A stretch of DNA of 64,000 bases from JASHPR01 sp963795055 (GCA_963795055.1 CAWCGJ010000024.1:1-64000), one strand, 5' to 3'. Positions 34,996 to 43,715 are shown, counted from the first letter of the stretch. Program-made: numbers and translations. Notes: generated by a model not told the origin, from the letters alone.

Positions 34996-36266
34996 GCCGG
35001 GCCGCTGACCACGGGCTCATCCCCTGCCTCGGGGACAGCGTGCGGGAGGAAGAGCGCGAACACCGCGGGGCGCGGGCGCACCAGCACGACCTGGCCGCCG
35101 TCCACCACCGCCGCCGTCCGGGCCAGCGACAGTCCGAGCCCGGTTCCGCCCGGGGTCCCGCTGACGCTGCGCTCGAAGATCCGCGGCACCAGCTCCCGGG
35201 GCACCCCCTTGCCCTGGTCCCTGACCTCGATGACCACCGACCTGGGCGTCTGCGACGTCTTGATCGTGACCGAGCCGTCGCCATGCACGAGCGCGTTGTC
35301 CAGCAGCGTCGCGATCACCTGGGCCGCGTTCCCCGGCGTGACGTAGGCATGCAGGCCCTTCTCTCCCGTCACCTCCAGCTTCCGGCTCACCCGGCGGAAG
35401 GCCGGTTCCCACTCCACGACCTGCTGCGCGACGATGTCGTCCACGCTGGCCTGCGTGCGCGCGCCCGGCACCGACCTGCGGGCCCGGCCGAGCAGCTGGC
35501 CGACCACCTCGGCGAGCCGCTCGGTCTGGGCCAGGGCCGCCGCCCCCTCCTCGCGCACGACATCCGGGTAATTCGCCGCCGCGACCATCTCCTCCAGCCG
35601 CATCGACAGCGCGGTCAGCGGGGTCCGCAGCTGATGGGACGCGTCCACGGCGAAGTCGCGCTCCGCGGTCAGCAGGTCGTTGATCCGCTCCGCGGACCCG
35701 TCCAGCCGTTCCGCCACCCGGTCGAGTTCCGGCACCCCGTACCTGCGCCCCAGCGGGCGGGCGTCGCCGGAGCCGAGCCGGTCCGCCGCGCTGGCCAGTT
35801 CCTGCAACGGCCGGGCCAGGCGCCGGGCCTGCAGCATGGCCAGCCCCACCGCCACGGCCAGCGCCAGCAGCACCAGCGAGCCGATCACCACGAGCCCGTC
35901 GGTCACCGCGGTGGCGACCAGCGAGTCATCGGCGACCACGGTCACCGTGAAGTTCTTGGTGGAGTCGCGGCCCGTGATCGAGTCGTGCGGCCCGGGACTG
36001 GTGCCGACCGCGGTCCGTCCGCCGCCGCGCTGCACGATGACCACGTACCGGTCAGACAGCGAGCGGCCCATCTGGAGGGGATCCGGCGGCAGCCCGGCAT
36101 CGTACCGCTCCTGCAACTCGCTGGCGAGCGTGGTGGCGTCGCGGTGCACCTGCTGGTTGGCCTCGTTGGTGCGCTGCCGGACGACCAGGAAGCTCAGGGG
36201 CACGCCGAGCAGCAGCACCGCGGTCACGGCGACCGCGAGCATGGAGACGAGCAGGCGGCGCTGCAC
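34992..36266 (-). CDS. sensor histidine kinase
   Basis: The 424-residue protein has two transmembrane helices (about residues 5-29 and 123-145), an extracytoplasmic sensor loop of ~90 residues and a HAMP-type segment (ARRLARPLQELASAADRLGS). The DHp helix has the phosphoacceptor H211 in HQLRTPLTALSMRLEEM. The catalytic domain has the N box ATLLDNALVHGDG and the G box EVRDQGKGVPRELV/GTGLGLSLA. It lies 50 bases after its response regulator. The signal is unknown. Confidence 0.93.
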   Translation of the reverse strand: MQRRLLVSMLAVAVTAVLLLGVPLSFLVVRQRTNEANQQVHRDATTLASELQERYDAGLPPDPLQMGRSLSDRYVVIVQRGGGRTAVGTSPGPHDSITGRDSTKNFTVTVVADDSLVATAVTDGLVVIGSLVLLALAVAVGLAMLQARRLARPLQELASAADRLGSGDARPLGRRYGVPELDRVAERLDGSAERINDLLTAERDFAVDASHQLRTPLTALSMRLEEMVAAANYPDVVREEGAAALAQTERLAEVVGQLLGRARRSVPGARTQASVDDIVAQQVVEWEPAFRRVSRKLEVTGEKGLHAYVTPGNAAQVIATLLDNALVHGDGSVTIKTSQTPRSVVIEVRDQGKGVPRELVPRIFERSVSGTPGGTGLGLSLARTAAVVDGGQVVLVRPRPAVFALFLPHAVPEAGDEPVVSGPA

Positions 36267-36316
36267 CCATCAGCCTCCTGCCATCTGCCCGCGCATCGTC
36301 AGCCGTCCGCTCGCGG

Positions 36317-36988
36317 TCAGTCCCCGCGCTCGAACCGGAAGCCGACCCCCCGCACCGTGGTGATGAAACGGGGGCTGTGCGCGTCGTCCCCGAGCTTGCG
36401 GCGCAGCCAGGAGACGTGCATGTCCAGGGTCTTGGTCGATCCCCACCACTTGCTGTCCCAGACCTGCCGCATGATCTGCTCCCGGGTGACCACCTTCCCG
36501 GCCTCGCTCACCAGCAGCGAGAGCAGGTCGAACTCCTTGGAAGTGAGATCGATCTCTTCGTCGCCCAGCCAGGCCCGGCGCGCGTCGTTGTCCACCCGCA
36601 CGCCCTGCACGATCCGGCTTTCCGTGGCGCCGCGGCGGAGCAGGGCCCGGACCCTGGCCAGCAGCTCGGCGAGCCGGAACGGCTTGGTGACATAGTCGTC
36701 GGCGCCGGCGTCCAGTCCGATCACGGTGTCCACCTCGTCCGCGCGCGCGGTGAGGATGAGCACCGGGATGGCGTGGCCCGCCGACCTGATCTGCCGGCAG
36801 ACCTCGAGCCCGTCGAGCTTGGGCAGGCCGATGTCGAGCAGGATCAGGTCGATACCGCCACCGCACGCGGCCTCGATGGTGGCCGGGCCGTCTGCGGAGA
36901 CGCCGACCTCATAGCCCTCGCGGCGCAGCGCGCGCGCCAGGGGCTCCGAAATAGAGGGATCATCCTCGGCAAGCAAAACGCTGGTCAT
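36317..36988 (-). CDS. OmpR/PhoB-family response regulator
   Basis: The 223-residue regulator has a receiver domain with D9/D10, phosphoacceptor D52 (LILLDIGLPKLDG), T80 and K102 (YVTKPF). The C-terminal winged-helix domain includes EIDLTSKEFDLLSLLVSEAG and MRQVWDSKWWGSTKTLDMHV. It partners the kinase downstream. The carboxyltransferase gene ends 57 bases upstream, so they may share a transcript. Confidence 0.94.
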   Translation of the reverse strand: MTSVLLAEDDPSISEPLARALRREGYEVGVSADGPATIEAACGGGIDLILLDIGLPKLDGLEVCRQIRSAGHAIPVLILTARADEVDTVIGLDAGADDYVTKPFRLAELLARVRALLRRGATESRIVQGVRVDNDARRAWLGDEEIDLTSKEFDLLSLLVSEAGKVVTREQIMRQVWDSKWWGSTKTLDMHVSWLRRKLGDDAHSPRFITTVRGVGFRFERGD

Positions 36989-37045
36989 GCTCAGATCGTA
37001 TGGCCGTCCGCAACCTTTTCGCGCTTCATGCCCCCGGAACTGCGG

Positions 37046-38617
37046 TTACACCGGGGTAACACCATGCCGTCGCCGGGAGAACGACCGGTCCTTGCCGCGC
37101 GCGGCGGCGTACCTGCGGATCAGCTCGGACCTCAGGTCCTCCGGCTGGACGATGTCGTCCACGACCAGTTCACCGGCCAGCCTGAGCACGTCGATATCGG
37201 CGTCATACGCCGCCCGGAGCCGTTCGGTCTCCTGCTCCCTGTCGGCCGGATCGGCGATCGCGGCCAGCTTGTTGTAGTACACGGCGTTGACGGCCGCCTC
37301 GGCGCCCATGACCGCGATCTTCGCGGTGGGCAGGGCCAGCGTGGCGTCCGGCTCGAACCCGGGGCCGGCCATGGCGTAGAGGCCGGCCCCGTAGGCCTTG
37401 CGGACCACGACGCAGATCTTGGGCACGGTGGCCTCAGCCACCGCGCTGATCATCTTGGCGCCGTGCCTGATGATCCCCTGCTTCTCGACCGCCGTCCCCA
37501 CCATGAACCCGGGTACGTCGGCCAGGAACAGCAGCGGCACGTTGAACGCGTCACAGAGCTGGATGAAGCGCGTGGCCTTGTCGGCCGAGTCGACGAACAG
37601 CACCCCGCCCTTGAACATCGGGTTGTTCGCGACCACGCCGATCACCTGCCCGTCCAGCCGGGCGAATCCGACGACCAGCTCCCGCGCCCACAGCGCGTGG
37701 ATCTCGAACAGCGAGTCGGCGTCGACGATCCCCCGCACGTACCTGCGCATGTCGAAGGCCTGGCGCTCGCTGACCGGGACCAGCGCGCGCAGGTCGGCCG
37801 GGACCGGGTCGCGGGGGTCCCCGGCCGGCGGCGCGTCGCGCCAGCTACCGGGCAGGTAGGACAGGTACCTGCGGACCGCCGTGATCGCGTCCTGCTCGGA
37901 TTCGGCCAGGTAGTGCCCGACGCCGGAGACCGTGCAGTGCATCCGCGCGCCGCCCATCTCCTCGAGCGTGGTCTGCTCCCTGACCACCATCTCGACCATG
38001 CGGGGGCTGCCCAGGTACATCGACGCGTTCCCGTTGACCATCGCGACGAAGTCGCAGAACGCCGGGATGTAGGCGCCGCCCGCGGCCGACGGGCCGAACA
38101 GCGCGCACACCTGCGGGATGGACCCGGACGCGCGCACCTGGGTATGGAAGATCTTGCCGGCGCCGCGGCGGCCGGGAAACATCTCCACCTGGTCGGTGAT
38201 CCGCGCGCCGGCGGAGTCCACCAGGTAGATCATGGGGATGCCGGACGTGTAGGCCTTCTCGATGATCCGGATGATCTTCTCAACGGTCCGGGCGCCCCAC
38301 GATCCCGCCTTGACGGTCGAGTCGTTGGCCATCAGCGCGACCGGGCGGCCGTCGAGGGTCGCCGTGCCGGTGACCACGCCGTCCGCGGGCAGGCCGTCGG
38401 CCAGGACATTGGCGAAGGCGCCGTCCTCGGTGAAGCTGCCCTCGTCGACGAGCAGGGCGATCCGGTCCCGGGCGAACAGCTTGCCCTGGACGGCGGCGGC
38501 CTCGTGATACCTGGCCGCGCCGCCCTTCTCGATCTTGCTCCTGAGCTGGCCCAGCTCGGGATGGCCGTCCTCGCCGTCGAGGGCGGCCGCCGCAACGTCC
38601 TTCAGTTCTTCGCTCAC
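37046..38617 (-). CDS. acyl-CoA carboxylase carboxyltransferase (beta) subunit
   Basis: The 523-residue protein carries N- and C-terminal crotonase-like domains: RIALLVDEGSFTEDGAFAN, GSWGARTVEKIIRIIEKAY, VDSAGARITDQVEMFPGR, VCALFGPSAAGGAYIPAFCD, and LADVPGFMVGTAVEKQGII with RKAYGAGLYAMAGPG. This layout fits methylcrotonyl- or other branched acyl-CoA carboxylases better than PccB. The position beside HMG-CoA lyase also suggests leucine catabolism. No biotin-carboxylase subunit lies between it and hmgL; the alpha subunit at 47.9 kb may serve. The GTG at 38617 follows AAGGA and the leader repeat copy B. Confidence 0.9.
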   Translation of the reverse strand: MSEELKDVAAAALDGEDGHPELGQLRSKIEKGGAARYHEAAAVQGKLFARDRIALLVDEGSFTEDGAFANVLADGLPADGVVTGTATLDGRPVALMANDSTVKAGSWGARTVEKIIRIIEKAYTSGIPMIYLVDSAGARITDQVEMFPGRRGAGKIFHTQVRASGSIPQVCALFGPSAAGGAYIPAFCDFVAMVNGNASMYLGSPRMVEMVVREQTTLEEMGGARMHCTVSGVGHYLAESEQDAITAVRRYLSYLPGSWRDAPPAGDPRDPVPADLRALVPVSERQAFDMRRYVRGIVDADSLFEIHALWARELVVGFARLDGQVIGVVANNPMFKGGVLFVDSADKATRFIQLCDAFNVPLLFLADVPGFMVGTAVEKQGIIRHGAKMISAVAEATVPKICVVVRKAYGAGLYAMAGPGFEPDATLALPTAKIAVMGAEAAVNAVYYNKLAAIADPADREQETERLRAAYDADIDVLRLAGELVVDDIVQPEDLRSELIRRYAAARGKDRSFSRRRHGVTPV

Positions 38618-38749
38618 TGTGCTTCCTTCTCGCCTCCGGGGCACTTAACCCGCCGTCTTCCCTCCTCGCTCGGGCGCTCGTTCCTCGCGCCTCGCTCCCC
38701 ACCCACCTCCCCATCCCCCTGCACCGACGACGGCGTGCCCCTTCGGCTC
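38618..38749 (-). repeat. structured leader repeat, copy B
   Basis: On the minus strand the copy reads into the carboxyltransferase start. Outer helix GGGGCAC (38741-38735) pairs with GTGCCCC (38644-38638); inner helix CGCCGTC (38735-38729) pairs with GACGGCG (38657-38651). GGAGG follows at 38637-38633, 15 bases before the GTG. A G-rich tract with four G-runs lies at 38719-38697 on the mRNA strand. It fills the whole gap between hmgL and this gene. Confidence 0.85.
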
Positions 38750-38751
38750 GT

Positions 38752-39666
38752 TTAAGCCGGGATGGTCCGGGTGCGCGGGCCGGCGCGGAGCACCTGGGAC
38801 GGCAGCGGGCGCCCGATGATCCGCTCCGCGTCGGCGGCGGCCTCGATCATCGCCTGCAGGTCGATCCCGGTCGCCACGCCCATGTCCTCAACCATGTGCA
38901 CGAGTTCCTCGGTGGCGATGTTGCCGGTGGCGCCGGGCGCGTACGGGCACCCGCCGAGCCCGCCCACCGAGGCGTCGAAGTCGGCCACCCCCAGCTCGAG
39001 CGCGGTGAGCACGTTGGCCAGGCCGGTGCCGCGGGTGTTGTGGAAGTGCAGGTTGAGCGCGACGTCGGGATGAGCCGAGCGAAACGCGCCGACCAGCTCG
39101 CGGACCCGGCGCGGCGTGGCCATGCCCGTGGTGTCGCCGAACGATATGCAGTCCGCGCCGTCGGCGACCGCCCGGGAGGCCACCCGGACCACCCGCTCCA
39201 CCGGCACGTCCCCCTCGTAGGGGCAGCCCCACGCGGTCGACACGATCACCTGGCAGGTGGCGCCGCGCTGGTGCGCCTCGTCGATGACCACCGCGATGTC
39301 GTCCAGCGACTCCTCGGTCGACCGGTTGACGTTCTTGCGGTTGTGGGTATCGGACGCCGACACCACGGCCTCGATCTCGGTGAGCCCGCGGTCCAGCGCC
39401 CGCCGGGCCCCGCGCAGGTTCGGGACCAGGGCCGAGTACCGGACGGACGGCGCCCGCTCGATCCCGAGCCACACCTCGTCGGCATCGGCCATCTGCGGGA
39501 TGGCTTCCGGCCGGACGAACGACACCGCCTCGATGCGCTGCACGCCGGTCCCGGACAGCCGGTCGATGAGCTCGATCTTGGCCTCGGTCGGCACCGGATC
39601 CTCGTTCTGCAGCCCGTCTCGGGGCCCGACCTCGCGCACCGAGATCCGCCCTGGAAGATCACTCAT
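38752..39666 (-). CDS. hmgL: hydroxymethylglutaryl-CoA lyase
   Basis: The 304-residue TIM-barrel lyase cleaves HMG-CoA to acetoacetate and acetyl-CoA, the last step of leucine breakdown. VREVGPRDGLQNEDPVPTEA is the catalytic RDGLQ start, and the metal site and loop are ALNLHFHNTRGTGLANVLTA and VGGLGGCPYAPGATGNIATE with the signature Cys. The length is typical. The ATG at 39666 follows leader repeat copy C. Confidence 0.94.
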   Translation of the reverse strand: MSDLPGRISVREVGPRDGLQNEDPVPTEAKIELIDRLSGTGVQRIEAVSFVRPEAIPQMADADEVWLGIERAPSVRYSALVPNLRGARRALDRGLTEIEAVVSASDTHNRKNVNRSTEESLDDIAVVIDEAHQRGATCQVIVSTAWGCPYEGDVPVERVVRVASRAVADGADCISFGDTTGMATPRRVRELVGAFRSAHPDVALNLHFHNTRGTGLANVLTALELGVADFDASVGGLGGCPYAPGATGNIATEELVHMVEDMGVATGIDLQAMIEAAADAERIIGRPLPSQVLRAGPRTRTIPA

Positions 39667-39799
39667 TTCTATGTCCTCGCTTGCCTCCGGGGCCCGGCCC
39701 GCCTCCCCAATCCCTCTTCACCGCGCCGCCTTCCCTCGTCGCTCGGTCGCAGGGCTCCCACGCTCCTCAGTCCAGGCGGCATCGCCCCTTTGGCGCTCG
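39667..39799 (-). repeat. structured leader repeat, copy C
   Basis: On the minus strand it reads into hmgL. The inner helix is GCCGCCT (39780-39774) with AGGCGGC (39731-39725). The outer helix is reduced to GGGGC (39788-39784) with GCCCC (39693-39689). GGAGG lies at 39688-39684, 17 bases before the ATG, and GAGGA is closer. Four G-runs lie at 39714-39693. Confidence 0.85.
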
Positions 39800-39807
39800 G
39801 GCCTCCC

Positions 39808-40595
39808 TCAGGCTCCTGGCCACTGCGGCTTCCTCTTCTCTACAAACGCAGCGATGCCCTCTTTTCTGTCCGCGGAGAACGCCGCGGCCCGCCACGCGGA
39901 GTCCTCGATCTCCAGGCCGACCGCGAGCGGGACGCCCGCGCCCTGCCGCAGCGCCCTTTTCGCGTTCACAACGGATACCGGGGAGTTACCCGCGATCTGC
40001 CCGGCGAGCTGGTGGGCGTGCTGGCCGGCCGTGCCGCCGGCACCAGCCGGTCCGCCAGGCCGATTCTCTCGGCCTCGGCGGCGCCGATCCGGCGGCCGGT
40101 GAGCACCAGGTCCGCGGCCCGGCCGGGACCCAGGCGGCGCAGCGCGAGCTGGGTTCCGCCGCCGCCGGGGACCAGGCCCACGGTGGTCTCCGGCAGCCCG
40201 AACTCGGCGGTCTCGTCGGCCACGATCAGATCGCAGCTCAGCGCGAGCTCGCAGCCGCCGCCGAGCGCGTAGCCGTGCACCGCGGCGATCACCGGCTGCG
40301 GCAGCGCGAGCACGCCGCCGAACGCGGCCCGGAACACCGGGCGCTGCGCCATGAAATCGGCGTCGCTCATCGCCGCGCGCTCCTTCAAGTCGGCGCCGAC
40401 GCAGAACGCGCGGCCCGCCGCGGAGAGCACGACCGCGCGGATCCCGTGGTCGGCGGCTATTTCCGCGCACACCGCGGCCAGCCGGGCGCCCATGGCCGTG
40501 CTCAGCGCGTTCATGGCCTCGGGCCGGTCGAGCATGATCTCCGCGACGGTGGCCTCCGGCGGCCGGCGCACGGTCACCCCATCGTGTCCGCTCAT
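39808..40595 (-). pseudogene. enoyl-CoA hydratase/isomerase with one frameshift
   Basis: Up to GLADRLVPA (~40036) the frame from ATG 40595 is a normal crotonase: IMLDRPEAMNALSTAMGARL, FCVGADLKERAAMS, GYALGGGCELALSCDLIVAD and GLVPGGGGTQLALRRLG. The family continuation (TAGQHAHQLAGQIAGNSPVS, VVNAKRALRQ, KEGIAAFVEKRKPQWPGA) is in another frame. One base is missing or two are extra in the GC-rich CCGGCGGCACGGCC run. The rest is well conserved, so a recent mutation or a sequencing error are both possible. It would be a methylglutaconyl-CoA hydratase-type enzyme beside hmgL. Confidence 0.85.
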
Positions 40596-40627
40596 AGCGG
40601 CAGGCTAGTGCACCGGACGAGGCCGGC

Positions 40628-41137
40628 TCAGCGATCTTCCCGGGCCAGCCGGGCCTGCTCGTCCGCGACCAGCTGGAACAGGGTGGACTGCACCTGCTGG
40701 ACCTGGGGAATCTCGTTGAGGACGAGCTGGCCGTGCTCGCCGGCGGACTCGACGATGAGCTTGCCGCAGCCGAGCAGCCGGTCGATCGGGCCGTGGGTGA
40801 ACGATACGTCGCTGATCCTGATCAGCGGAAAGTCACGGCCCGTCCGGGACAGGATGCCCTCGCGGAGCCTGAGCCTGCGGGTGGTCAGCTCGTAGGTCGT
40901 CGTCCGCCAGCGCAGCACCGGGACCACGCCCCAGATGATCAAGGCCAGGAACACCACGATGCCGATCCCGTCCCTGGCTATGCCCGCGCTGCTGCCCGCC
41001 GGGAGCATGATCAGCGCCGCGATGGCGGCGACCAGGATCACCAGCAGGATGAAGAACGGCCGCAGCAGCGTCTTCCAGTGCGGGTGCAGCCTCAGTACGA
41101 AGTGCTCGCCCTGGGACAGGGTCTCATCGCCGGCCAT
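40628..41137 (-). CDS. membrane protein with bacterial PH (bPH2) domain
   Basis: The 169-residue protein has two membrane helices (LRPFFILLVILVAAIAALIM and IGIVVFLALIIWGVVPVL, residues ~25-80). A bPH2 domain follows: YELTTRRLRLREGILSRTGR, FPLIRISDVSFTHGPIDRLL and GKLIVESAGEHGQLVLNEIP. The role of these proteins is not established. ATG 41137 and GTG 41143 are both possible; the leader repeat D lies upstream. Confidence 0.85.
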   Translation of the reverse strand: MAGDETLSQGEHFVLRLHPHWKTLLRPFFILLVILVAAIAALIMLPAGSSAGIARDGIGIVVFLALIIWGVVPVLRWRTTTYELTTRRLRLREGILSRTGRDFPLIRISDVSFTHGPIDRLLGCGKLIVESAGEHGQLVLNEIPQVQQVQSTLFQLVADEQARLAREDR

Positions 41138-41282
41138 GGCCACATCGTGGCACGAGTATTGGCTTTGCGCCTCCGGGCTCCCGCCCACCTCCCCACCCCC
41201 TTCACCGCGCCGCCTTCCCTCGTCGCTCGGTCGCAGGCTCCCTCGCTCCTCAGTCCAGGCGGCACCGCGGCCCTTTGGCGCA
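41138..41282 (-). repeat. structured leader repeat, copy D
   Basis: On the minus strand it reads into the PH-domain gene. The inner helix is GCCGCCT (41263-41257) with AGGCGGC (41215-41209). The outer helix is weak: GGGC (41273-41270) with GCCC (41178-41175). GGAGG lies at 41174-41170, 32 bases before the ATG, further than in the other copies. Four G-runs lie at 41200-41180. Confidence 0.8.
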
Positions 41283-41283
41283 G

Positions 41284-42096
41284 TTAGCGGACGTGGACCA
41301 CGTCACCCGCGCTGACCGGGACCAGCCCCGAGGCCGACCGGACCACCAGCCTGCCCGCACCGTCCACCTCGACCGCCGTTCCGGTCACCGTGGAGCCGCC
41401 GGGCAGGGAGACCCGGACCGGCCGGCCGAGGGTGCCGCACAGCCGCTGGTACTCCGGCCGGAGCCCGCACCGGTCCGCGTCGCCGAGCTGGCCGGCCCAG
41501 GCCAGGTACCAGCGCTCCAGTTCCCGAAGCACGCTGGCCAGCAGCCGGGCCCGGTTCGTTCGCGCGCCCAGCAGCGCCAGCGAGGTCGCTTCGGGCGGCA
41601 GCTCGCCCTGGCCGGCCGACACGTTGATCCCGGTGCCCACCACGATCGCGTCGCCCGCCTGCTCGGCGAGGATCCCGGCCAGCTTCGCGCCGTGCACCTG
41701 CACGTCGTTGGGCCATTTCAGCCAGGCGTCCACCGCCGCCTCGGCCCGCAGCGCCCGGGCCACGGCCACGCCGGCCAGCAACGGCACCCAGCCCCGGTTG
41801 GCCGGGGGCACGTCCGCGGGGCGCAGCAGCGCCGAGAACATCAGCGCGGCCCGGGGCGGGCTGACCCAGGGCCTGCCCAGCCGGCCGCGGCCCGCGGACT
41901 GGGACTCGGCCGCGAGCACCATGCCCTGGCCGAGACCGCGCCGAGCCTCGGCGAGCAGGTCCGAGTTGGTTGAGCCGGTCTCGGCGATCACGCGGATGTC
42001 GCGCCAGAACCCGTCCGGGACGACCAGCGCCCGGCGTAGCGCCGCGGCGTCCAGCAGCGGCCGCGCCGCCGAGCTCGTACTCACCACGCACGCCAT
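41284..42096 (-). CDS. birA: biotin--[acetyl-CoA-carboxylase] ligase
   Basis: The ~270-residue class I ligase activates biotin as biotinyl-AMP and transfers it to the carboxylase lysine. SQSAGRGRLGRPWVSPPRAA is the biotinyl-AMP loop, AWLKWPNDVQVHGAKLAGIL the catalytic segment, and IVVGTGINVSAGQ the central strand. There is no N-terminal HTH, so it is not a repressor. The ATG at 42096 overlaps the MFS stop by 16 bases. Its client is probably the alpha subunit encoded at 47,871. Confidence 0.92.
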   Translation of the reverse strand: MACVVSTSSAARPLLDAAALRRALVVPDGFWRDIRVIAETGSTNSDLLAEARRGLGQGMVLAAESQSAGRGRLGRPWVSPPRAALMFSALLRPADVPPANRGWVPLLAGVAVARALRAEAAVDAWLKWPNDVQVHGAKLAGILAEQAGDAIVVGTGINVSAGQGELPPEATSLALLGARTNRARLLASVLRELERWYLAWAGQLGDADRCGLRPEYQRLCGTLGRPVRVSLPGGSTVTGTAVEVDGAGRLVVRSASGLVPVSAGDVVHVR

Positions 42097-43715
42097 TGTC
42101 GTCGCTTCCCGACCGGCAGGCATCCGCTCATGGAACGCGCCTCGTCACCGTCACCAGATGCGGCCCGGAGCCGGCCTGCCCGGCCGTCAGCGGGTCCTGG
42201 CCCCGGGAGCGGGCTGGGCGGCCGCGGCGGGCCGCCGCCCCGCACGGCCACGGCCCTGAGCTGCGCCACCACCCCGCCAGCGATCGCGGCCAGTGCCAGC
42301 GCCGCGCAGGTGACCGACTCGGCGTGCGCCGACAGCAGCCGGAACGCGTCCGCGCCTTCCTGCGCGGGGAGGCTGCCGGCCAGGTTCAGGTACAGGGACC
42401 CGAACGTCGCGACCCCGATGACCAGCCCGAGCTGGTTGACGGTCACGATCACGCCGGTCGCGTCGGCGGCATCGGTCACCGGCACCCGCATCAGCACCGC
42501 GGTCATCAGCGGGCTGAATGCGGAGGCCATCGCCGCTCCGAGCAGGCCCAGCACCAGGTAGAGCGCGACACCGCCGCTGCCGCCGCCGCGCAGCACGGCG
42601 GCCAGCCCCAGCAGCGAGACCGCCATCCCGGCGAAGCCCCAGATGGCCAGCGACGGGCGGACGCGCGCGGGCAGGCGCTGCCAGTTCAGGCTCACCAGGG
42701 CGAACGCTGCCGCCGACGGGGCGAAGGTCAGCCCGGCGCGAAGCGGTGAGTCGCCGAGCCCGCCCTGCAGGTGCAGCGCCAGGGTGAAGAACAGGCCGCC
42801 GAACGTGGTCATGACCGCGAACAGCGCCACGATCCCCAGGGCCACCCCCGGCAGCCGGAGCACCCGGCCGGGGACCAGCGGTGATCCGCCGCGGGCCGCG
42901 ACCCTGCGCTCGGTGACCGTGAAGCCGGCGAACAGCGCGGCGCTGCCGCCCAGGCAGGCCCAGACCCAGCCGGGCCAGTGCTCGGGCTGGCCCAGGACCA
43001 GCGGCACGACGAGGGCGAGCACCGCGAGCGCCAGCGTCAGCAGGCCGGGCAGGTCCAGGCCGCGACCGGCCTCCGCGCGCCCGGCGGGCAGCTGCCGCGC
43101 GCCCGCCACCAGCAGCGCCGCGCCGATCGGCACGTTCACCAGGAAGACCGGGCGCCAGCCGGAGCCGAACACGTTCGCGCTGATCAGCAGGCCGCCGGCG
43201 ATCTGCCCGACGATCACGCCGCCGGCCAGCACCGCCGCGTACGCGCTCATCGCCCGGGCCCGCGGAGCACCGCTGAACGTCCGCTGGATCAGGCTGAGCA
43301 CCTGCGGGATCATCATGGCGGCGCCGGTGCCCTGGACGAAGCGGAGCGCGACCAGCACGCCGGTGGACGAGGCCAGCCCGCAGCCGAGCGAGGCCAGCGT
43401 GAACACCGCCAGCCCGGCCAGGAACAGGCGGCGGTGGCCGAGGAGATCGCCCAGGCGCGCGCCGGTCACTAGCAGTACGGCGTAGGCGATCGTGTAGCCG
43501 GCGATCACCAGTTGCAGGCCCGCGCCGGAGGCGTGCAGCCCGGCGTGAATCGAGGGGGCAGCGACGTTCACCACCGAGGCGTCCAGCACCGCCATGAACT
43601 GGCCGGCGAGCACGATCGCCAGCAGCACGCCGGGCCTGGGCGGCCGGCGTCCGGGCGTCTGGAACGGGAGGGAATGAGCGGACGGGTCCCGGCCGCTAAC
43701 GACGGTATCGGTCAT
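42081..43715 (-). CDS. MFS drug:H+ antiporter, DHA2 (14-TM) family
   Basis: The 544-residue protein has about 14 membrane helices. GVLLAIVLAGQFMAVLDASV (helix 1), YTIAYAVLLVTGARLGDLLG (motif A) and LRFVQGTGAAMMIPQVLSLI (motif B) are typical of the EmrB/QacA group. The C-terminal ~70 residues are a disordered Pro/Arg-rich tail that overlaps birA. It is divergent from an XRE-type regulator across 122 bases holding repeated AGTACCA sites, and is probably under its control. Confidence 0.9.
   Translation of the reverse strand: MTDTVVSGRDPSAHSLPFQTPGRRPPRPGVLLAIVLAGQFMAVLDASVVNVAAPSIHAGLHASGAGLQLVIAGYTIAYAVLLVTGARLGDLLGHRRLFLAGLAVFTLASLGCGLASSTGVLVALRFVQGTGAAMMIPQVLSLIQRTFSGAPRARAMSAYAAVLAGGVIVGQIAGGLLISANVFGSGWRPVFLVNVPIGAALLVAGARQLPAGRAEAGRGLDLPGLLTLALAVLALVVPLVLGQPEHWPGWVWACLGGSAALFAGFTVTERRVAARGGSPLVPGRVLRLPGVALGIVALFAVMTTFGGLFFTLALHLQGGLGDSPLRAGLTFAPSAAAFALVSLNWQRLPARVRPSLAIWGFAGMAVSLLGLAAVLRGGGSGGVALYLVLGLLGAAMASAFSPLMTAVLMRVPVTDAADATGVIVTVNQLGLVIGVATFGSLYLNLAGSLPAQEGADAFRLLSAHAESVTCAALALAAIAGGVVAQLRAVAVRGGGPPRPPSPLPGPGPADGRAGRLRAASGDGDEARSMSGCLPVGKRRQWRAW

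Noticed and set aside
36377..38755. 792-codon plus-strand frame opposite response regulator and carboxyltransferase
   Set aside because: It is antisense to two well-conserved genes and ends inside leader repeat B; third-position GC makes such frames common.
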